From the NCBI RefSeq assembly GCF_000716595.1, contig NZ_JNXC01000003.1, positions 535,384 through 599,383 on the forward strand: 64,000 nucleotides of DNA. The letters are read 5' to 3'. Each line of letters opens with the position of its first letter. Position 1 is the stretch's first letter. Positions 33,345-42,819 of this stretch are shown piece by piece. The translations under genes were made by a program, and so were the position numbers. Below the pieces are notes generated by a model. It was given only the letters and a program-made list of their open reading frames with translations, had not been told where the DNA came from and did not search any database. This DNA comes from Saccharothrix sp. NRRL B-16314. GTDB lineage: Bacteria; Actinomycetota; Actinomycetes; Mycobacteriales; Pseudonocardiaceae.

Positions 33345-34409
33345 ATGTCCCTGCCTGCCCGTGTCGGTGTCGCGGTACTCGCGACGACCGCCCTGCTGAC
33401 CTCCTGCACGAGCCGTGAAGCCGCGCCGTCCGCCCAGGGCACCGGCGGTCCCGCCGCGTCCGCCGCCGCCTCCCAGGCGAGCGGGCCGGGCTGCGCCCGT
33501 GACCGGATCGGCTACCCGGCGGTCGACGTCAAGAACGCGGTGATCGGGTTCTCCCAGTCCGAGAAGGAGGCCAACCCGTTCCGCATCGCGGAGACCCAGT
33601 CGATCAAGGACGAGGCGGCCAAGCTCGGCATCCCGTCCGACAAGCTGCTCGTCACCAACGCCCAGAGCGACCTGAACAAGCAGATCAGCGACATCAAGTC
33701 GCTGCTCGACCGCGGCGCGCAGCTGCTGATCGTCGCGCCGCTCAACTCCGACGGCCTCCAGCCCGCGCTCGACGCGGCGAAGGCGAAGCAGGTCCCGGTC
33801 GTGACCATCGACCGCAAGGTGACGTCCGACCCGTGCGACGACTACTTGACGTTCATCGGCTCGGACTTCGTGGAGCAGGGCAAACGCGCCGCCCAGGCGA
33901 TGGTGGCGGCCACCGGCGGCAACGGGAAGGTGGCCATCCTGCTCGGCTCGTCGGGCAACAACGTCACCACCGACCGCACCAAGGGCTTCAAGGACGAGAT
34001 CGCCAAGACGCCGGGCATCTCGGTGGTGGCCGAGCAGACCGGCGAGTTCGACCGCTCCAAGGGCCAGTCCGTGATGGAGCAGCTGATCCTGGGCAACCCG
34101 GACATCACCGCCGTGTACGCCGAGAACGACGAGATGGGCATCGGCGCGGTGACCGCCCTGAAGGCGGCCGGCAAGACCCCGGGCCAGGACGTGAAGGTCG
34201 TCTCGATCGACGGCACGCGCAACGCAGTCCAACTCGTCGCCGACGGAGGCTACGACGCGGTGATCGAGTCCAACCCGCGGTTCGGCCCGCTGGCGTTCCG
34301 GACGTTGCAGGACTTCGCCGACGGCAAGGAGGTGCCGCCGACGGTGATCATCTCCGACGACGAGTACGACCGGTCCAACGCCGCCCAGAAGCTCGCGAAC
34401 GCGTACTGA
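33345..34409 (+). CDS. Sugar ABC transporter substrate-binding lipoprotein (YtfQ/furanose-type)
   Basis: A 354-aa lipoprotein with lipobox LLTSC (Cys21) followed by a Ser/Ala/Gly linker. The type-1 periplasmic binding fold begins NAVIGFSQSEKEANPFR and has NNVTTDRTKGFKDEIAK and GEFDRSKGQSVMEQL, closely patterned on YtfQ-type galactofuranose/arabinose receptors. It is the first gene of a four-gene operon encoding a twin ATPase and two permeases, an arrangement identical to ytfQRT-yjfF/araUVWZ systems. ATG 33345 follows GAGGAG. A pentose or furanose, possibly arabinose released by the GH43 enzymes, is the probable ligand. Confidence 0.85.
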   Translation: MSLPARVGVAVLATTALLTSCTSREAAPSAQGTGGPAASAAASQASGPGCARDRIGYPAVDVKNAVIGFSQSEKEANPFRIAETQSIKDEAAKLGIPSDKLLVTNAQSDLNKQISDIKSLLDRGAQLLIVAPLNSDGLQPALDAAKAKQVPVVTIDRKVTSDPCDDYLTFIGSDFVEQGKRAAQAMVAATGGNGKVAILLGSSGNNVTTDRTKGFKDEIAKTPGISVVAEQTGEFDRSKGQSVMEQLILGNPDITAVYAENDEMGIGAVTALKAAGKTPGQDVKVVSIDGTRNAVQLVADGGYDAVIESNPRFGPLAFRTLQDFADGKEVPPTVIISDDEYDRSNAAQKLANAY

Positions 34410-34410
34410 C

Positions 34411-35913
34411 ATGGTGTTGGAGGTCGTCGACGCCACCAAGGAGTTCGTCGGCGTCAAGGCACTGGACGGGGTGTCGTTCTCGGTCCGGCCGGGTGAGGTG
34501 CACGCCCTGGTCGGCGAGAACGGCGCGGGCAAGTCGACGCTGATCAAGGTGCTGACGGGCGTGCACCGGCCCGATTCCGGGCAGGTGCTCCACCGCGGCG
34601 AGCCGGTCGAGTTCCACCGGCCGCTGGACGCGCAGCGGGCCGGCATCTCCACGATCTACCAGGAGGTCAACCTCGTCCCGCTGATGAGCGTGGCGGCGAA
34701 CCTGTTCCTCGGCCGCGAGCCGCGCACCCGGTTCGGCCTGGTCGACCGGGCGCGGATGCACGCGGAAGCGGCCGAAGTCCTGGTGGGTTACGGCATCCAC
34801 GACGACGTGCGGCGCCCCCTCGGGACGCTCGCGGTCGGCGCGCAGCAGATGGTCGCGCTGGCACGGGCCGTCTCGGCGGACGCGCACGTGGTGATCATGG
34901 ACGAGCCGACGTCGTCGTTGGAGCCGCGTGAGGTCGAGACGTTGTTCTCGGTGATCGAGCGGCTGCACGAGCGCGGCATCGCGATCGTCTACGTGAGCCA
35001 CCGGATGGACGAGCTGTACCGGATCTGCGACCGGGTCACCGTGCTGAGGGACGGGCGGCACGTGCACACCGGTCCGCTGGCGGACCTGCCGCGGATCGAG
35101 CTGGTGTCGCTGATGCTGGGCCGCAGCGTCGGCGACATCCGCGAACACGGCGCGACGGCGTTCAGCGAAGAGCACCACGCGGGCGCGGAACCGTTGCTGC
35201 GCGCGGAAGACCTGACCAGCGGACGTCGGCTGGCGGGCGTCTCGGTGTCGATCCGGCCCGGTGAGGTCGTCGGTCTCGCCGGGCTGCTCGGCTCCGGCCG
35301 CACGGAGACGGCGCGGGCGATCATCGGCGCGTTGCCGCTGGACTCCGGCACGGTCCTGCTGGGCGGCAAGGCCTTGCGGGGGAACGTCGGCGCTGCCGTG
35401 CGCGCGGGCGTGAGCCTGCTGGCGGAGGACCGCAAGGCCGAGGGGATCATCCCGAACCTGTCCGTGCGGGAGAACATCGTGCTCGCCGCCCTGCCCCGGC
35501 TGTCCCGCTTCGGGGTGGTCAGCCGGGCGCGGCAGGACCGGGTGGTGGAGACGTTCATCCGTCGGCTGCGGATCAAGGTGTCCGGGCCGGAGCAGAAGGT
35601 GGCCGAGCTGTCCGGCGGTAACCAGCAGAAGGTGCTGCTGGCGCGGTGGCTGTGCACGCAGCCGAAGGTGCTGCTGCTGGACGAGCCGACCCGCGGCATC
35701 GACGTGGGCGCGAAGGCGGAGGTGCAGGCGTTGATCGACGAGCTGGCCCGGGACGGGTTGGCGGTGCTGCTGATCTCGTCCGAGCTGGAGGAGCTGCTGG
35801 ACGGCGCGGACCGGTTGGTGGTGCTGAAGGACGGCGCCGTGGTGTCCGAACTGGTCGGCGACCGGCTCACCCGCGACCACGTCCTCTCCGCGATCGCCGC
35901 GGGGGAGTCATGA
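34411..35913 (+). CDS. Sugar ABC transporter ATP-binding protein (twin ATPase domains)
   Basis: A 500-aa protein with two ABC domains, as usual for CUT2 transporters. The first has Walker A GENGAGKST and Walker B VVIMDEP. The second has signature LSGGNQQKVLLARWL and VLLLDEPTRGIDVGAK, while its Walker A (GLLGSGRTE) is degenerate, typical of this family. It is one base after the receptor gene and overlaps the first permease by four. It energises uptake of the sugar bound by the lipoprotein. Confidence 0.9.
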   Translation: MVLEVVDATKEFVGVKALDGVSFSVRPGEVHALVGENGAGKSTLIKVLTGVHRPDSGQVLHRGEPVEFHRPLDAQRAGISTIYQEVNLVPLMSVAANLFLGREPRTRFGLVDRARMHAEAAEVLVGYGIHDDVRRPLGTLAVGAQQMVALARAVSADAHVVIMDEPTSSLEPREVETLFSVIERLHERGIAIVYVSHRMDELYRICDRVTVLRDGRHVHTGPLADLPRIELVSLMLGRSVGDIREHGATAFSEEHHAGAEPLLRAEDLTSGRRLAGVSVSIRPGEVVGLAGLLGSGRTETARAIIGALPLDSGTVLLGGKALRGNVGAAVRAGVSLLAEDRKAEGIIPNLSVRENIVLAALPRLSRFGVVSRARQDRVVETFIRRLRIKVSGPEQKVAELSGGNQQKVLLARWLCTQPKVLLLDEPTRGIDVGAKAEVQALIDELARDGLAVLLISSELEELLDGADRLVVLKDGAVVSELVGDRLTRDHVLSAIAAGES

Positions 35914-36860
35914 CGGCGGCCACCTGGGACCGGGCGGGTGTCGCCCGGTGGCTCCAGGAGTACGGCGTGTACGTCGCGGTGGCCGGGTTGCTGCTGTTCA
36001 ACATCGCGTTCACGACGAACTTCCTGTCCGTGGGCAACTTCCGCACGCAGCTCGTGCAGGCGGCGCCGGTGTGCGTCGTGGCGTTGGGCATGGCGCTGGT
36101 GATCGGGACGGAGGGGGTGGACCTGTCGGTCGGCGCGGTGATGGCGCTGTCGGCGGCGGTCATCCCGCTGTACCTGGGTTACGGTGCGCTGCCGTCGATA
36201 GCGCTGGCGTTGGTCGCCGGGCTGATCGCGGGCATGTTCAACGGGGTGCTGGTGGCGTACCTGGGCATCCAGCCGATCGTGGCCACGTTGGCGCTGCTGG
36301 TCGGCGGGCGCGGGTTGGCGCTGGTGCTGGCGAACGGGCAGTTGGTGCAGCTGCACGACCCGGCGTTCCTGTTCCTGGGCACGGGTGACGTGCTCGGCGT
36401 GCCGGTCGGGGTGTTCGCCGCGGCGCTGTTCTCGGTGGCGGTGGCGTTGCTGGTCGGTCGGACGACGTTCGGCCGGCACCTGGTGGCGATCGGCGGCAAC
36501 CGGGCGGCGTCGGTGCTGGCGGGCGTGCCGGTGCGGCGGGTCCTGATCGGCGTGTACGCGATCTGCGGTGTGCTGGCGGCGGTAGCCGGTGTGCTGTCGA
36601 CCGCGCGCCTCGGCGCGAGCGACCCGGCCGACGTGGGCCTGCTGATGGAACTGTCCGCGATCACCGCCGTGGTGGTGGGCGGGACGCCGTTGACCGGCGG
36701 TCGGGTGCGGGTGCTGGGGACCGTGATGGGGGCGCTGCTGATGCAGTTGGTGCGGGCGACGTTGATCAAGCACAACCTGCCCGACTCGACCGCGCAGATG
36801 GCGCAGGCCGCGATCATCGTCGGCGCGGTCTACCTGGCGCGTGAGCGGAGCAGCCGATGA
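35910..36860 (+). CDS. Sugar ABC transporter permease 1 (YtfT-like)
   Basis: A 316-aa membrane protein with about 8-10 helices. GMALVIGTEGVDLSVGAVMALSA contains the GxDLSVG element conserved in CUT2 permeases, and the EAA-like region ITAVVVGGTPLTGG lies near the C-terminus. Its ATG overlaps the ATPase stop (ATGA), and the next permease overlaps it in the same way, so all four genes are translationally linked. Confidence 0.88.
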   Translation: MTAATWDRAGVARWLQEYGVYVAVAGLLLFNIAFTTNFLSVGNFRTQLVQAAPVCVVALGMALVIGTEGVDLSVGAVMALSAAVIPLYLGYGALPSIALALVAGLIAGMFNGVLVAYLGIQPIVATLALLVGGRGLALVLANGQLVQLHDPAFLFLGTGDVLGVPVGVFAAALFSVAVALLVGRTTFGRHLVAIGGNRAASVLAGVPVRRVLIGVYAICGVLAAVAGVLSTARLGASDPADVGLLMELSAITAVVVGGTPLTGGRVRVLGTVMGALLMQLVRATLIKHNLPDSTAQMAQAAIIVGAVYLARERSSR

Positions 36861-37834
36861 CCGCCGTCCGTGTTCGCCTCCGGCGTGGGATCGGGCGTGG
36901 GATCGGACGGCAGGGTGCCGCGGTCGCGCTGGTGGTGATGGTGCTGGTGGCGTGGCTGTCGTTCCCGAGGTTCGGCAGCCCGGACAACCTGCGCGACATG
37001 GCGTTGCAGGGGTCGTTCCTGGCGATCGTCGCGCTCGGCATGACGTTCGTGATCATCACCGGGGGGATCGACCTGTCGGTCGGGTCGGTGTACGCCCTGG
37101 GCGGCGTCCTGGCCGCGTACGGCTCGCAGTGGGGTTTCGTGGTGGCTCTCGTGCTGCCGTTGGCGGTGTGCGGGTTGATCGGGTTGCTGAACGGGGTGCT
37201 CGTGGCGCGGACCGGCATGGCGCCGTTCATCGTCACGCTGGCCACGTTGCTGCTCGCGCGCGGGCTGCTGCTGGCGATCACGTCCGAGGGGTCGACGACG
37301 TACCGGATCGCGTCCGGCTCGGCGTTCCTGGAGTTGGGACGGGGGACGGTGTTCGGCTTCGGCTACCCCGTGTTCCTGGCCCTGGCGCTGTGCCTGGCCG
37401 GTGGTCTGGTGCTGCGGCGGACGCGGTTCGGGCAGTCGGTGCTCGCCACCGGTGGTGCGGAGCAGTCCGCGGTGCTGATGGGGTTGCCGGTGGCGCGGAC
37501 GAAGGTGCTCGTCTACACGATGAGCGGGGTGCTGTCCGGCTTCGCGGGTGCGGTGACGGCGGCGTACCTGGAGTCCGGTGTGACGGTGATCGGGGTCGGG
37601 CTGGAACTCGACGCCATCTCCGTCGTCGTGATCGGCGGGACCCTGCTGACGGGCGGCGCGGGGACCGTGCTGGGCACGGTGATCGGCGTGGGGCTGCGGA
37701 CCGTGATCCAGAACGTGATCAACCAGATCGGCACCCTGGACAGCAACTACCAGTCCGTCGTCAGCGGCGCGTTCCTGCTGCTGGTCGTGGTCCTGCAACG
37801 CTCCCTGGCCACCCGAGCCGCCAGAGGCACCTGA
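36857..37834 (+). CDS. Sugar ABC transporter permease 2 (YjfF-like)
   Basis: A 325-aa membrane protein paralogous to the preceding permease: GMTFVIITGGIDLSVGSVYALGG and ISVVVIGGTLLTGGAGTVLGT are the corresponding motifs. A basic N-terminus (RVRLRRGIGRGIGR) precedes the first helix. The pair of different permeases indicates a heterodimeric channel, as in YtfT-YjfF. It ends the operon. Confidence 0.88.
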   Translation: MTAVRVRLRRGIGRGIGRQGAAVALVVMVLVAWLSFPRFGSPDNLRDMALQGSFLAIVALGMTFVIITGGIDLSVGSVYALGGVLAAYGSQWGFVVALVLPLAVCGLIGLLNGVLVARTGMAPFIVTLATLLLARGLLLAITSEGSTTYRIASGSAFLELGRGTVFGFGYPVFLALALCLAGGLVLRRTRFGQSVLATGGAEQSAVLMGLPVARTKVLVYTMSGVLSGFAGAVTAAYLESGVTVIGVGLELDAISVVVIGGTLLTGGAGTVLGTVIGVGLRTVIQNVINQIGTLDSNYQSVVSGAFLLLVVVLQRSLATRAARGT

Positions 37835-37868
37835 CGTCACGCCAACCGGTTTTGTCGGTGCGTCCGGT

Positions 37869-37880
37869 TAGCGTCCGGGC
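37869..37880 (+). promoter_or_regulatory. Leaderless promoter of the macro-domain gene
   Basis: TAGCGT (37869-37874) is a -10-like hexamer 6 nt before the ATG; there is no ribosome site. Confidence 0.45.
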
Positions 37881-38366
37881 ATGGCGCAGATCCACTACCT
37901 CGTCGGCGACGCGAGCAGCCCCCGAGCCGAGGGCTGCAAGATCATCGCCCACGTCTGCAACGACCGGGGCGGATGGGGCAGGGGATTCGTCCTGGCCATC
38001 TCCGGGCGCTGGCCGGAGCCCGAGGCCGACTACCGCCGCTGGTACCGCGACCGTGCCGGCAACGACTTCGGCCTCGGTGCGGTACGACTCGTCCGGGTCG
38101 CTCCCGACGTGCTGGTCGCCAACATGATCGGTCAGCACGGCATCCGGACGAGCCGCGTCGCCGGCCCGCCCGTCCGCTACGACGCCATCCGCCAATCCCT
38201 CCACGACCTCGGTGCCCATGCGGGTCGGCTCCGGGCGAGCGTCCACATGCCGCGCATCGGCTGCGGCCTGGCCGGCGGCCGGTGGGACCGCATCGAACCG
38301 CTCATCACCGGCGAACTGACCGACCGCGGCATCCCCGTGACCGTCTACGACATGCCCGAACGCTGA
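37881..38366 (+). CDS. Macro-domain protein (ADP-ribose binding/ADP-ribosyl hydrolase type)
   Basis: A 161-aa stand-alone macro domain. IIAHVCNDRGGWGRGFVLAI is the ADP-ribose loop region, and MPRIGCGLAGGRWDRIEPLI the second glycine-rich loop, both as in the Poa1p/TARG1/ALC1-like branch. Members remove ADP-ribose from glutamate or nucleobases (as DarG does) or bind ADP-ribose-1''-phosphate. No DarT-type toxin or other ADP-ribosyltransferase is next to it, so a housekeeping hydrolase is more likely than an antitoxin. Confidence 0.8.
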   Translation: MAQIHYLVGDASSPRAEGCKIIAHVCNDRGGWGRGFVLAISGRWPEPEADYRRWYRDRAGNDFGLGAVRLVRVAPDVLVANMIGQHGIRTSRVAGPPVRYDAIRQSLHDLGAHAGRLRASVHMPRIGCGLAGGRWDRIEPLITGELTDRGIPVTVYDMPER

Positions 38367-38394
38367 CCGGAGCCGACGTTCCGCACGCGCGCGG

Positions 38395-39363
38395 TCATCC
38401 GGGTGCCATTGCGGGTGCGGCCGGGCGGCGGAGACTGCCGGGCGGCACGCCGAACGCCCGTTTGAAGGCGCGGGAGAACGCCGCCTCCGACCGGTAGCCG
38501 AAGCTGTGGGCGACGGTGGACAGGGGTTCGGCGGTCTCCCGCAGCCGCGCGCGGGCCAGTTGCATGCGGCACTCGGTCAGGTAGCGCATCGCCGGCTCGC
38601 CGACCAGGGCGGTGAACCGGGCCGCGAACGCCGACCGCGACAGGTGGGCTTGACCGGCGAGTTCGGCGACGGTCCACGGGTGTTCCGGGGCGCGGTGGAT
38701 CGACAGCAGTGCCCGGCCGACGTGCTCGTCGCGCACGGCGGCCAACCAGCCCTGGTCGGCCTCGGGCGCCGAGTCGAGCCACGAGCGGATCGCCTGCACG
38801 ACCAGGATGTCCGCCAAGCGCGTGATGACGGTCTCCCCGCCCGCCCTCGGCGTCCGCGCCTCGGCGGCCATGAACCGCAGCGTGCTGTGCAGCCAACCCG
38901 CCGCGTCGTCGTCCCACGCGTCGACGTGCAGGACCAGCGGCAGCTGCCTGACCAGGCGGTGAGCGGTCAGGTGGTCGAAGCGGACCGCACCGTAGGCGAC
39001 CTGGGTGAGGTCGCCGCCGCCACCGTGGCGCAGCACCTCGTAGCGGTCGCTGATCCGTTCGACCGGTATGTCGAACAGCGGCTCGGTCGGCGTGCCCGGC
39101 GCACTGCGCAGGCGGTGCGGCGTGCCGTGGGGGATCAGGGTCAGGCTGCCCTGCTCCAGCACCCGCGACCCGGCACCGTCGACTTCCAGCACGCACCGGC
39201 CCGAGGTCACCACCTGGAACGTCATCAGCTCGTCCAGGCGGGGCACGGCCACACCCCACGGCGCGGTCAGCTCCGCCCGGCAGTACAGGGTGCCCGTCAG
39301 CCTCAGCAGGTGCAGCACCTCGCCCAACAGGTCGGTGGGCACGGGGAAGTCTCGGCTCGGCAC
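38395..39363 (-). CDS. AraC-family regulator with cupin_6 sensing domain
   Basis: A 322-aa regulator with an N-terminal cupin_6 domain (LIPHGTPHRL, FQVVTSGRCVLEV) and a C-terminal AraC DNA-binding domain (ELAGQAHLSRSAFAARFTALVG; HSFGYRSEAAFSRAFKRAFG). GTG 39363 is chosen as the start because similarity to the family begins there; the open frame continues upstream and no clear ribosome site is visible. It is divergent from the DUF4345 gene and probably controls it, as is common for cupin_6 AraC regulators and adjacent small membrane or redox genes. Confidence 0.8.
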   Translation of the reverse strand: MPSRDFPVPTDLLGEVLHLLRLTGTLYCRAELTAPWGVAVPRLDELMTFQVVTSGRCVLEVDGAGSRVLEQGSLTLIPHGTPHRLRSAPGTPTEPLFDIPVERISDRYEVLRHGGGGDLTQVAYGAVRFDHLTAHRLVRQLPLVLHVDAWDDDAAGWLHSTLRFMAAEARTPRAGGETVITRLADILVVQAIRSWLDSAPEADQGWLAAVRDEHVGRALLSIHRAPEHPWTVAELAGQAHLSRSAFAARFTALVGEPAMRYLTECRMQLARARLRETAEPLSTVAHSFGYRSEAAFSRAFKRAFGVPPGSLRRPAAPAMAPG

Positions 39364-39504
39364 GGTCGGAGCGTGCCACCGGGCGCCGTCGGGCGTCCAC
39401 GGCCCCGGACGAACGGCAATCGTCGGCGGACGCGCGGTCGTTGTCGGGCCTCCCACCCGGCAAGACACTGGATTTCGACATCCGCCGTGGACAAGGAACC
39501 CCAG

Positions 39505-39936
39505 ATGCCCGCCATGCCGAAAGCCCTGCTGTCCGCCTCAGGTCTCGTCTTGGCGGTGATCGGCGCCGTGAGCCTGTTCGCGCCCGTCGCCTTCCACGCG
39601 GTCAACGGCATCGACGCCGCCGGCGATCCGAGCCTGCTGAGCGAACTTCGAGCAGCCGGCGGCGCCCTGCTGGCGATCGGCTCGGTCGTGCTGCTCGGCG
39701 CGTTCGTGCCGCGGCTCACCCCCACCGCCGCCGCGCTCGGAGCCCTCCTCCACCTCTCCTACGGCCTGTCCCGCCTCCTCGGTATGGCGGTGGACGGGAT
39801 GCCTTCCGCCGGTCTGGTCACCGCCGCCGCGGTGGAACTGCTGCTCGGACTGGGGTGCGCGGGGGTGCTCGTCCGCCTCCGCCGCACGGGAGCCGCCGGT
39901 GCCGTGCCGGGCGGGAGTGTCGGAGGGGTCCGTTAG
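39505..39936 (+). CDS. DUF4345-type small membrane protein
   Basis: A 143-aa protein with four predicted membrane helices (LLSASGLVLAVIGAVSLF, AAGGALLAIGSVVLLGAFV, and two more). The N-terminal FHAVNGIDAAGDPSLLSELRAAGG pattern fits DUF4345. Its function is unknown. ATG 39505 follows AAGGAACC. Its TAG stop is contained in the -10 box (TAGGAT) of recQ. Confidence 0.65.
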   Translation: MPAMPKALLSASGLVLAVIGAVSLFAPVAFHAVNGIDAAGDPSLLSELRAAGGALLAIGSVVLLGAFVPRLTPTAAALGALLHLSYGLSRLLGMAVDGMPSAGLVTAAAVELLLGLGCAGVLVRLRRTGAAGAVPGGSVGGVR

Positions 39937-39945
39937 GATCGCGCG
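39934..39945 (+). promoter_or_regulatory. Leaderless recQ promoter overlapping the upstream stop codon
   Basis: TAGGAT (39934-39939), 6 nt before the recQ ATG, includes the TAG stop (39934-39936) of the DUF4345 gene. Confidence 0.5.
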
Positions 39946-41745
39946 ATGGCTTCGCAAGAGGTGCTGCGAAGGATTTTCGGGTACGAGTCCTTCCGCGGGG
40001 AGCAGCAGGACATCGTCGACCACGTCATCACGGGCGGCGATGCGCTGGTGCTCATGCCCACCGGGGGTGGGAAGTCGCTGTGCTACCAGATCCCCTCCCT
40101 GGTGCGCGACGGCACGGGCGTCGTCATCTCGCCGTTGATCGCGTTGATGCAGGACCAGGTGGACGCCCTGCGCGACCTCGGCGTGCGCGCCGGGTTCCTC
40201 AACTCCACCCAGTTCCCGGACGAGCGCGCGCTGGTCGAGGCCGAGTTCCTGGCCGGCGAGCTCGACCTCCTCTACCTCGCACCCGAACGCCTCCGCACCG
40301 AGCAGACCACCCGCCTGCTGGAGCGCGGCAAGATCGCCCTCTTCGCCATCGACGAGGCGCACTGCGTCTCCCAGTGGGGCCACGACTTCCGCCCCGAGTA
40401 CCTCGCCCTCTCCCACCTGCACGAACGGTGGCCGGAGGTGCCCAGGATCGCGCTCACCGCGACCGCGACCCAGGCCACCCACGCCGAGATCGCCGAACGC
40501 CTCCGGCTCGGTGACGCGAAGCACTTCGTCGCCAGCTTCGACCGGCCGAACATCCAGTACCGGATCGTGCCCAAGAACGAGCCGAAGAAGCAGCTGCTGG
40601 AACTGCTCCGCACCGAGCACAAGGGCGACGCGGGCATCGTCTACTGCCTGTCCCGCAACTCGGTGGAGAAGACCGCCGAGTTCCTCACCCAGAACGGCAT
40701 CCCGGCGCTGCCCTACCACGCGGGCCTCGACTCGGGCACGCGTGCGCGCAACCAGTCCCGGTTCCTGCGCGAGGACGGTCTCGTGATGGTCGCCACCATC
40801 GCTTTCGGCATGGGCATCGACAAGCCGGACGTGCGGTTCGTCGCGCACCTCGACCTGCCGAAGTCCGTGGAGGGCTACTACCAGGAGACGGGCCGCGCGG
40901 GCCGGGACGGGCTGCCGTCCACCGCCTGGCTGGCGTACGGGCTCCAGGACGTCGTCCAGCAGCGCAAGATGATCGACGACTCCGAGGGCGACCAGCAGCA
41001 CCGCCGCAAGCTCATGGCCCACCTCGACGCGATGCTCGCGCTGTGCGAGACGGTCGAGTGCCGTCGCGTTCGGTTGCTCGACTACTTCGGCCAGTCCGGC
41101 ACTCCGTGCGGCAACTGCGACACGTGCCTCGTGCCGCCGGAGACGTGGGACGGCACGGTGGCGGCGCAGAAGGTGCTGTCCACGGTGGTGCGGTTGCGCA
41201 ACGAGCGGCGGCAGAAGTTCGGGGCGGGGCAGACGATCGACATCCTGCTCGGCCGCAAGACGGCGAAGGTCATCCAGCACGACCACGACCAGCTGAAGGT
41301 GTTCGGCATCGGCACCGAGCTGAACGAGAGCGGCTGGCGCGGGGTGGTCCGGCAGCTGCTGGCGCAGGGGCTGATCGCGGTGGAGGGCGAGTACTCGACG
41401 CTCGTCGTCACGCCGGGCAGCGACGAGGTGCTGTACCAGGGGCGCAAGGTGCTGATGCGGCGTGAGCCGGAGCGCCTGGCCAAGGTGAAGACCGCGAAGA
41501 GCACGGCGGCGCAGGTGGAGCTGAGTGCCGAGGCGACTCCGGTGTTCGAGCGGCTGCGGGCGTGGCGCGCGGCGACGGCCAAGGAGCAGGGCGTCCCGGC
41601 CTACGTGATCTTCCACGACGCGACGCTGCGGCAGATCGCCACGTCCGGGCCGTCGACGTTGGACGAGCTGGGCACCGTCAACGGCGTCGGTGAGAACAAG
41701 CTGGCGAAGTACGGGCAGCAGATTTTGGACACGTTGAGCGCATGA
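39946..41745 (+). CDS. recQ: ATP-dependent DNA helicase RecQ
   Basis: A 599-aa superfamily-2 helicase. Walker [17 protein letters not shown] box [25 protein letters not shown] and the arginine-finger region [12 protein letters not shown] are intact. The RQC zinc site has four Cys (ETVEC ... [10 protein letters not shown]), followed by a winged helix and a C-terminal HRDC domain ([23 protein letters not shown]). It unwinds forks and recombination intermediates 3'-5'. The pentapeptide-repeat gene overlaps its stop by four bases. Confidence 0.95.
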   Translation: MASQEVLRRIFGYESFRGEQQDIVDHVITGGDALVLMPTGGGKSLCYQIPSLVRDGTGVVISPLIALMQDQVDALRDLGVRAGFLNSTQFPDERALVEAEFLAGELDLLYLAPERLRTEQTTRLLERGKIALFAIDEAHCVSQWGHDFRPEYLALSHLHERWPEVPRIALTATATQATHAEIAERLRLGDAKHFVASFDRPNIQYRIVPKNEPKKQLLELLRTEHKGDAGIVYCLSRNSVEKTAEFLTQNGIPALPYHAGLDSGTRARNQSRFLREDGLVMVATIAFGMGIDKPDVRFVAHLDLPKSVEGYYQETGRAGRDGLPSTAWLAYGLQDVVQQRKMIDDSEGDQQHRRKLMAHLDAMLALCETVECRRVRLLDYFGQSGTPCGNCDTCLVPPETWDGTVAAQKVLSTVVRLRNERRQKFGAGQTIDILLGRKTAKVIQHDHDQLKVFGIGTELNESGWRGVVRQLLAQGLIAVEGEYSTLVVTPGSDEVLYQGRKVLMRREPERLAKVKTAKSTAAQVELSAEATPVFERLRAWRAATAKEQGVPAYVIFHDATLRQIATSGPSTLDELGTVNGVGENKLAKYGQQILDTLSA

Positions 41746-42527
41746 ACGACCTCCGCGCCGACTGCTCGCGTTGCTTCGCTTTGTGCTGCGTGGTGCCCGC
41801 GTTCGCCAAGTCGGTGGACTTCGCGATCGACAAACCGGCCCGCACGCCGTGCCGGAACCTGCTCGCGGACTTCGGCTGCGGCATCCACTCGAAGCTGCGG
41901 GAGACCGGGTTCACCGGCTGCACTGTGTACGACTGCTTCGGTGCGGGCCAGCAGGTGGCGCAGGTGACGTTCGGCGGCACGAGCTGGCGTGACGACCCGG
42001 CGTCGGCGGCGGCCATGTTCGACGTGTTCCCGGTGATGCGGCAGCTGCACGAGCTGCTCTGGTACCTGACCGAGGTGCAGTCCCTGGAGAAGGCCCGCGC
42101 ACTGCACCCCGCCGCCCGTGACCTCGCGGCGAAGATCGAAGCGCTCACCGCCGGCACCTCCGAGGAGCTGCTGGCCCTGGACGTCGGCCCGTACTGGGAG
42201 CAGGCGAACGCGGTGCTGCTGAAGGCGAGCGAGCTGACCCGGGGCAAGGGCAAGAACCGCCGTGGCGCGGACCTGATCGGCAAGGACCTGAAGGGCGCGA
42301 ACCTGCGGGCGTCCAACCTGCGCGGTGCGTACCTGATCGGCGCCGACCTCCGCGGGGCGGACCTGCGGCTGGTGGACTTCATCGGCACCGACCTGCGTGG
42401 CGCCGACCTCTCCGACGCCGACCTGACCGGCGCGTTCTTCCTCACCCAGGCCCAGGTGGACGCGGCCAAGGGCACGCGCACCACCAGACTTCCCGCCACC
42501 CTCACCCACCCTTCCCCCTGGCCCTAA
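41742..42527 (+). CDS. Pentapeptide-repeat protein with N-terminal CxxCxxxCC (YkgJ-like) domain
   Basis: A 261-aa protein. The N-terminus CSRCFALCC is the CxxCxxxCC metal-chelating motif of YkgJ-type proteins, with more Cys in [13 protein letters not shown] and GCTVYDC. After a helical middle, about 14 pentapeptide repeats (A[DN]Lx[21 protein letters not shown]) form a right-handed helix. ATG 41742 overlaps the recQ stop, implying a partnership with RecQ or shared expression. Pentapeptide proteins can mimic DNA and bind gyrase, but the metal domain makes another role possible. Confidence 0.75.
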   Translation: MNDLRADCSRCFALCCVVPAFAKSVDFAIDKPARTPCRNLLADFGCGIHSKLRETGFTGCTVYDCFGAGQQVAQVTFGGTSWRDDPASAAAMFDVFPVMRQLHELLWYLTEVQSLEKARALHPAARDLAAKIEALTAGTSEELLALDVGPYWEQANAVLLKASELTRGKGKNRRGADLIGKDLKGANLRASNLRGAYLIGADLRGADLRLVDFIGTDLRGADLSDADLTGAFFLTQAQVDAAKGTRTTRLPATLTHPSPWP

Positions 42528-42534
42528 CCCCACG

Positions 42535-42739
42535 CGCCCGTGAGCCCTACCTCCACTCCGCGTGAGTCCTACATTCAGAACACCCGTGTCCTACGTTCAC
42601 GTACCCCGAGTTCAACGCTCAGAACGGCCAGAGCCGGCCGACCTTGTCCTGAGCGTTGAATTCGGGGGTCCCGAACGTAGGACTCACGCGTTCGGAAGGT
42701 AGGACTCACGGGGCGTGAACGTAGGACTCACGCGGAGTG
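42535..42739. repeat. Dispersed modular repeat, inverted pair (locus B)
   Basis: Left copy 42535-42622 has three GTGAGTCCTAC-type units of 22-23 nt and the end unit CGAGTTCAACGCTCAG. Right copy 42649-42739 is the same in reverse (CTGAGCGTTGAATTCG first, then GTAGGACTCACG units). A 26-bp GC-rich centre (42623-42648) separates them. The whole could fold into a very long hairpin. It fills the gap between the pentapeptide gene and the next membrane-protein gene. Confidence 0.8.
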
Positions 42740-42806
42740 GGGTACGTCGGGGGGCGTAGGCGGGGGAGCCGCTGTCGGGCGGACGCGGTGAGGGTGTGGG
42801 ACGGGA

Positions 42807-42819
42807 CAGGCTGTGCGGC
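42807..42819 (+). promoter_or_regulatory. Leaderless promoter of the DUF2269-like gene
   Basis: CAGGCT (42807-42812) is 7 nt before ATG 42820; the sequence through the ATG is identical to that before the aldo/keto reductase gene at 23604. Confidence 0.5.

Noticed and set aside
37861..38246. Minus-strand ORF over the macro-domain gene
   Set aside because: Out-of-frame shadow; the plus frame has complete macro-domain motifs.
37881..38366. DarTG-type toxin-antitoxin system around the macro-domain gene
   Set aside because: No DarT-like ADP-ribosyltransferase is adjacent on either side.
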